Assembly: GCF_011578045.1 (NCBI RefSeq)
Contig: NZ_CP049801.1
Location: 1,178,001 to 1,242,000 of the forward strand
Source of the DNA: Acinetobacter shaoyimingii
GTDB lineage: Bacteria > Pseudomonadota > Gammaproteobacteria > Pseudomonadales > Moraxellaceae
DNA: 64,000 nucleotides
Reading direction: 5' to 3'
Of this stretch, positions 63,124 through 64,000 are shown in pieces. Position 1 is the stretch's first letter. Each line of letters starts with the position of its first letter. The notes below the pieces were generated by a model that searched no databases, had not been told where the DNA came from, and saw nothing but the letters and a program-made list of their open reading frames with translations. Both the position numbers and the translations under genes were made by a program.

Positions 63124-64000
63124 ATGTTAGATCAAAACACTTCTGCTCAATTAAAAACACTCCTTGAACGCCTTGAAAGCCCAATCGAATTGGTGGCCAC
63201 TTTAAATGGCTCTGACAAATCAGACAAAATTAAAGAATTGGTCACTGAAGTTGCTGCACTTTCAGATCAAGTGACTGCACGTTTTGATGGTACAAACGCT
63301 CGTGCGCCAAGTTTTGGCATTGCAAAAGTGGGTGAACAACCTCGTGTGAACTTTGCTGGTTTACCGATGGGTCACGAATTCACATCTTTGATCTTGGCTT
63401 TGTTACAAGTATCGGGCTATGCACCAAAAGTCTCTGACGAAGTTTTAGCACAAATCAAAGGCTTAAACTTAACAGCTGATTTTGATGTGTTCGTATCGCT
63501 CAGCTGCCATAACTGCCCAGACGTAGTTCAAGCATTAAATTTGATTGCCATCTATAACCCTGGCACAACAGCAACCATGATTGATGGTGCATTCTTCCAA
63601 GATGAAGTTGAAGAACGCAAAATTATGGCGGTTCCTATGTTATTCCAAAACAGTGAGCACATCGGTCAAGGTCGTATGACATTGGAAGAAATCATCGCGA
63701 AATTGGATACCGGTGCAACAGCGAAAGATGCTGAAAAACTCAATGCCAAAGATGCGTTTGATGTACTTGTAATTGGCGGTGGTCCTGCAGGAAACACAGC
63801 AGCCATCTATGCAGCACGTAAAGGCATTAAAACTGGTATCGTAGCTGAGCGCATGGGCGGTCAAGTGATGGATACCATGGACATTGAAAACTTTACTTCA
63901 GTGCAAAAAACACAAGGTCCGAAGTTTGCAGCTGAGATGGAAGCACATGTACGTGAGTATGGTGTTGACATCATGAACTTACAAAAAGTGTCAGGCATCA
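63124..64000 (+). CDS. ahpF: Alkyl hydroperoxide reductase subunit F (3' end outside window)
   Basis: AhpF is the NADH-dependent flavoprotein that re-reduces the peroxiredoxin AhpC. The visible 292 codons start [20 protein letters not shown]. The N-terminal double-thioredoxin domain has the redox pair in SCHNCPD (Cys128 and Cys131), and the FAD-binding motif [12 protein letters not shown] begins near residue 216, all in AhpF order. The full protein should be about 520 residues, so roughly 230 residues, including the second CxxC, lie beyond the window. ahpC is not directly upstream. Induction by OxyR is expected for the family but not proven here. Confidence 0.94.
   Translation, partial: MLDQNTSAQLKTLLERLESPIELVATLNGSDKSDKIKELVTEVAALSDQVTARFDGTNARAPSFGIAKVGEQPRVNFAGLPMGHEFTSLILALLQVSGYAPKVSDEVLAQIKGLNLTADFDVFVSLSCHNCPDVVQALNLIAIYNPGTTATMIDGAFFQDEVEERKIMAVPMLFQNSEHIGQGRMTLEEIIAKLDTGATAKDAEKLNAKDAFDVLVIGGGPAGNTAAIYAARKGIKTGIVAERMGGQVMDTMDIENFTSVQKTQGPKFAAEMEAHVREYGVDIMNLQKVSGI

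Overview
The window is AT-rich, densely coded chromosomal DNA from a gammaproteobacterium, almost certainly Acinetobacter. The reasons are the gene content and neighbourhoods (purN-purM / AI-2E transporter / hda; ahcY-metF; a FadE-type acyl-CoA dehydrogenase of 878 residues; CSLREA plus GlyGly-CTERM secreted proteins) and the protein style. No rRNA, CRISPR array, complete insertion sequence or prophage is visible. The window cuts pdxB at its left edge and ahpF at its right edge.

Layout. 1-5 kb: pdxB-epmA, a YcaQ/AlkX-type DNA glycosylase, a LysE exporter, a GNAT acetyltransferase and an EamA transporter. 5-16 kb: a minus-strand block of cca, maeB, a PAS-GGDEF-EAL protein with a broken GGDEF motif, rsmE, metF and ahcY; ahcY is preceded by a clear S-adenosylhomocysteine riboswitch with its own promoter. 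15.6-21 kb: accessory genes (a small membrane protein, DUF4424, an orphan DUF4917 protein, a Sel1-repeat protein, an MhpA-like flavin monooxygenase). 20.7-27.6 kb: a LysR regulator and a pyrimidine-degradation locus, rutD and rutABCFG, in which rutD and rutA each have a sigma-54 (-24/-12) promoter. 28-34 kb: a short MITE-like element, a carboxymuconolactone decarboxylase-family protein, a thiolase, fadE and a small secreted repeat protein.

34-40 kb: four identical tRNA-Glu(UUC) genes interleaved with a hydrolase and two paralogous amino acid permeases. 40-50 kb: envelope genes (EamA, an atypical PilZ protein, lolC-lolD, comEC, a lipid A acyltransferase, an S49 peptidase, an alpha/beta hydrolase, a META-domain lipoprotein). 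50-54 kb: purN-purM, an AI-2E family transporter and hda. 54-62 kb: two tandem CSLREA/GlyGly-CTERM secreted proteins, then a three-gene module made of a short TelA-like protein, a full TelA-family protein and a polytopic membrane protein. 62-64 kb: a DsbA-fold protein and the start of ahpF.

The genes form several coherent systems: methyl-cycle recycling (ahcY-metF under SAH control), nitrogen scavenging from pyrimidines (rut genes under sigma-54, probably NtrC), lipoprotein export (lolCD), purine synthesis, and fatty acid oxidation (fadE with thiolase). The best candidates for under-described biology are the TelA-paralogue/membrane-protein module, the split sigma-54-driven rut locus without rutE or rutR, the CSLREA pair, the orphan DUF4917 gene, and a terminator-like hairpin that masks the cca ribosome binding site. 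All assignments come from reading motifs and context; no database search was run.
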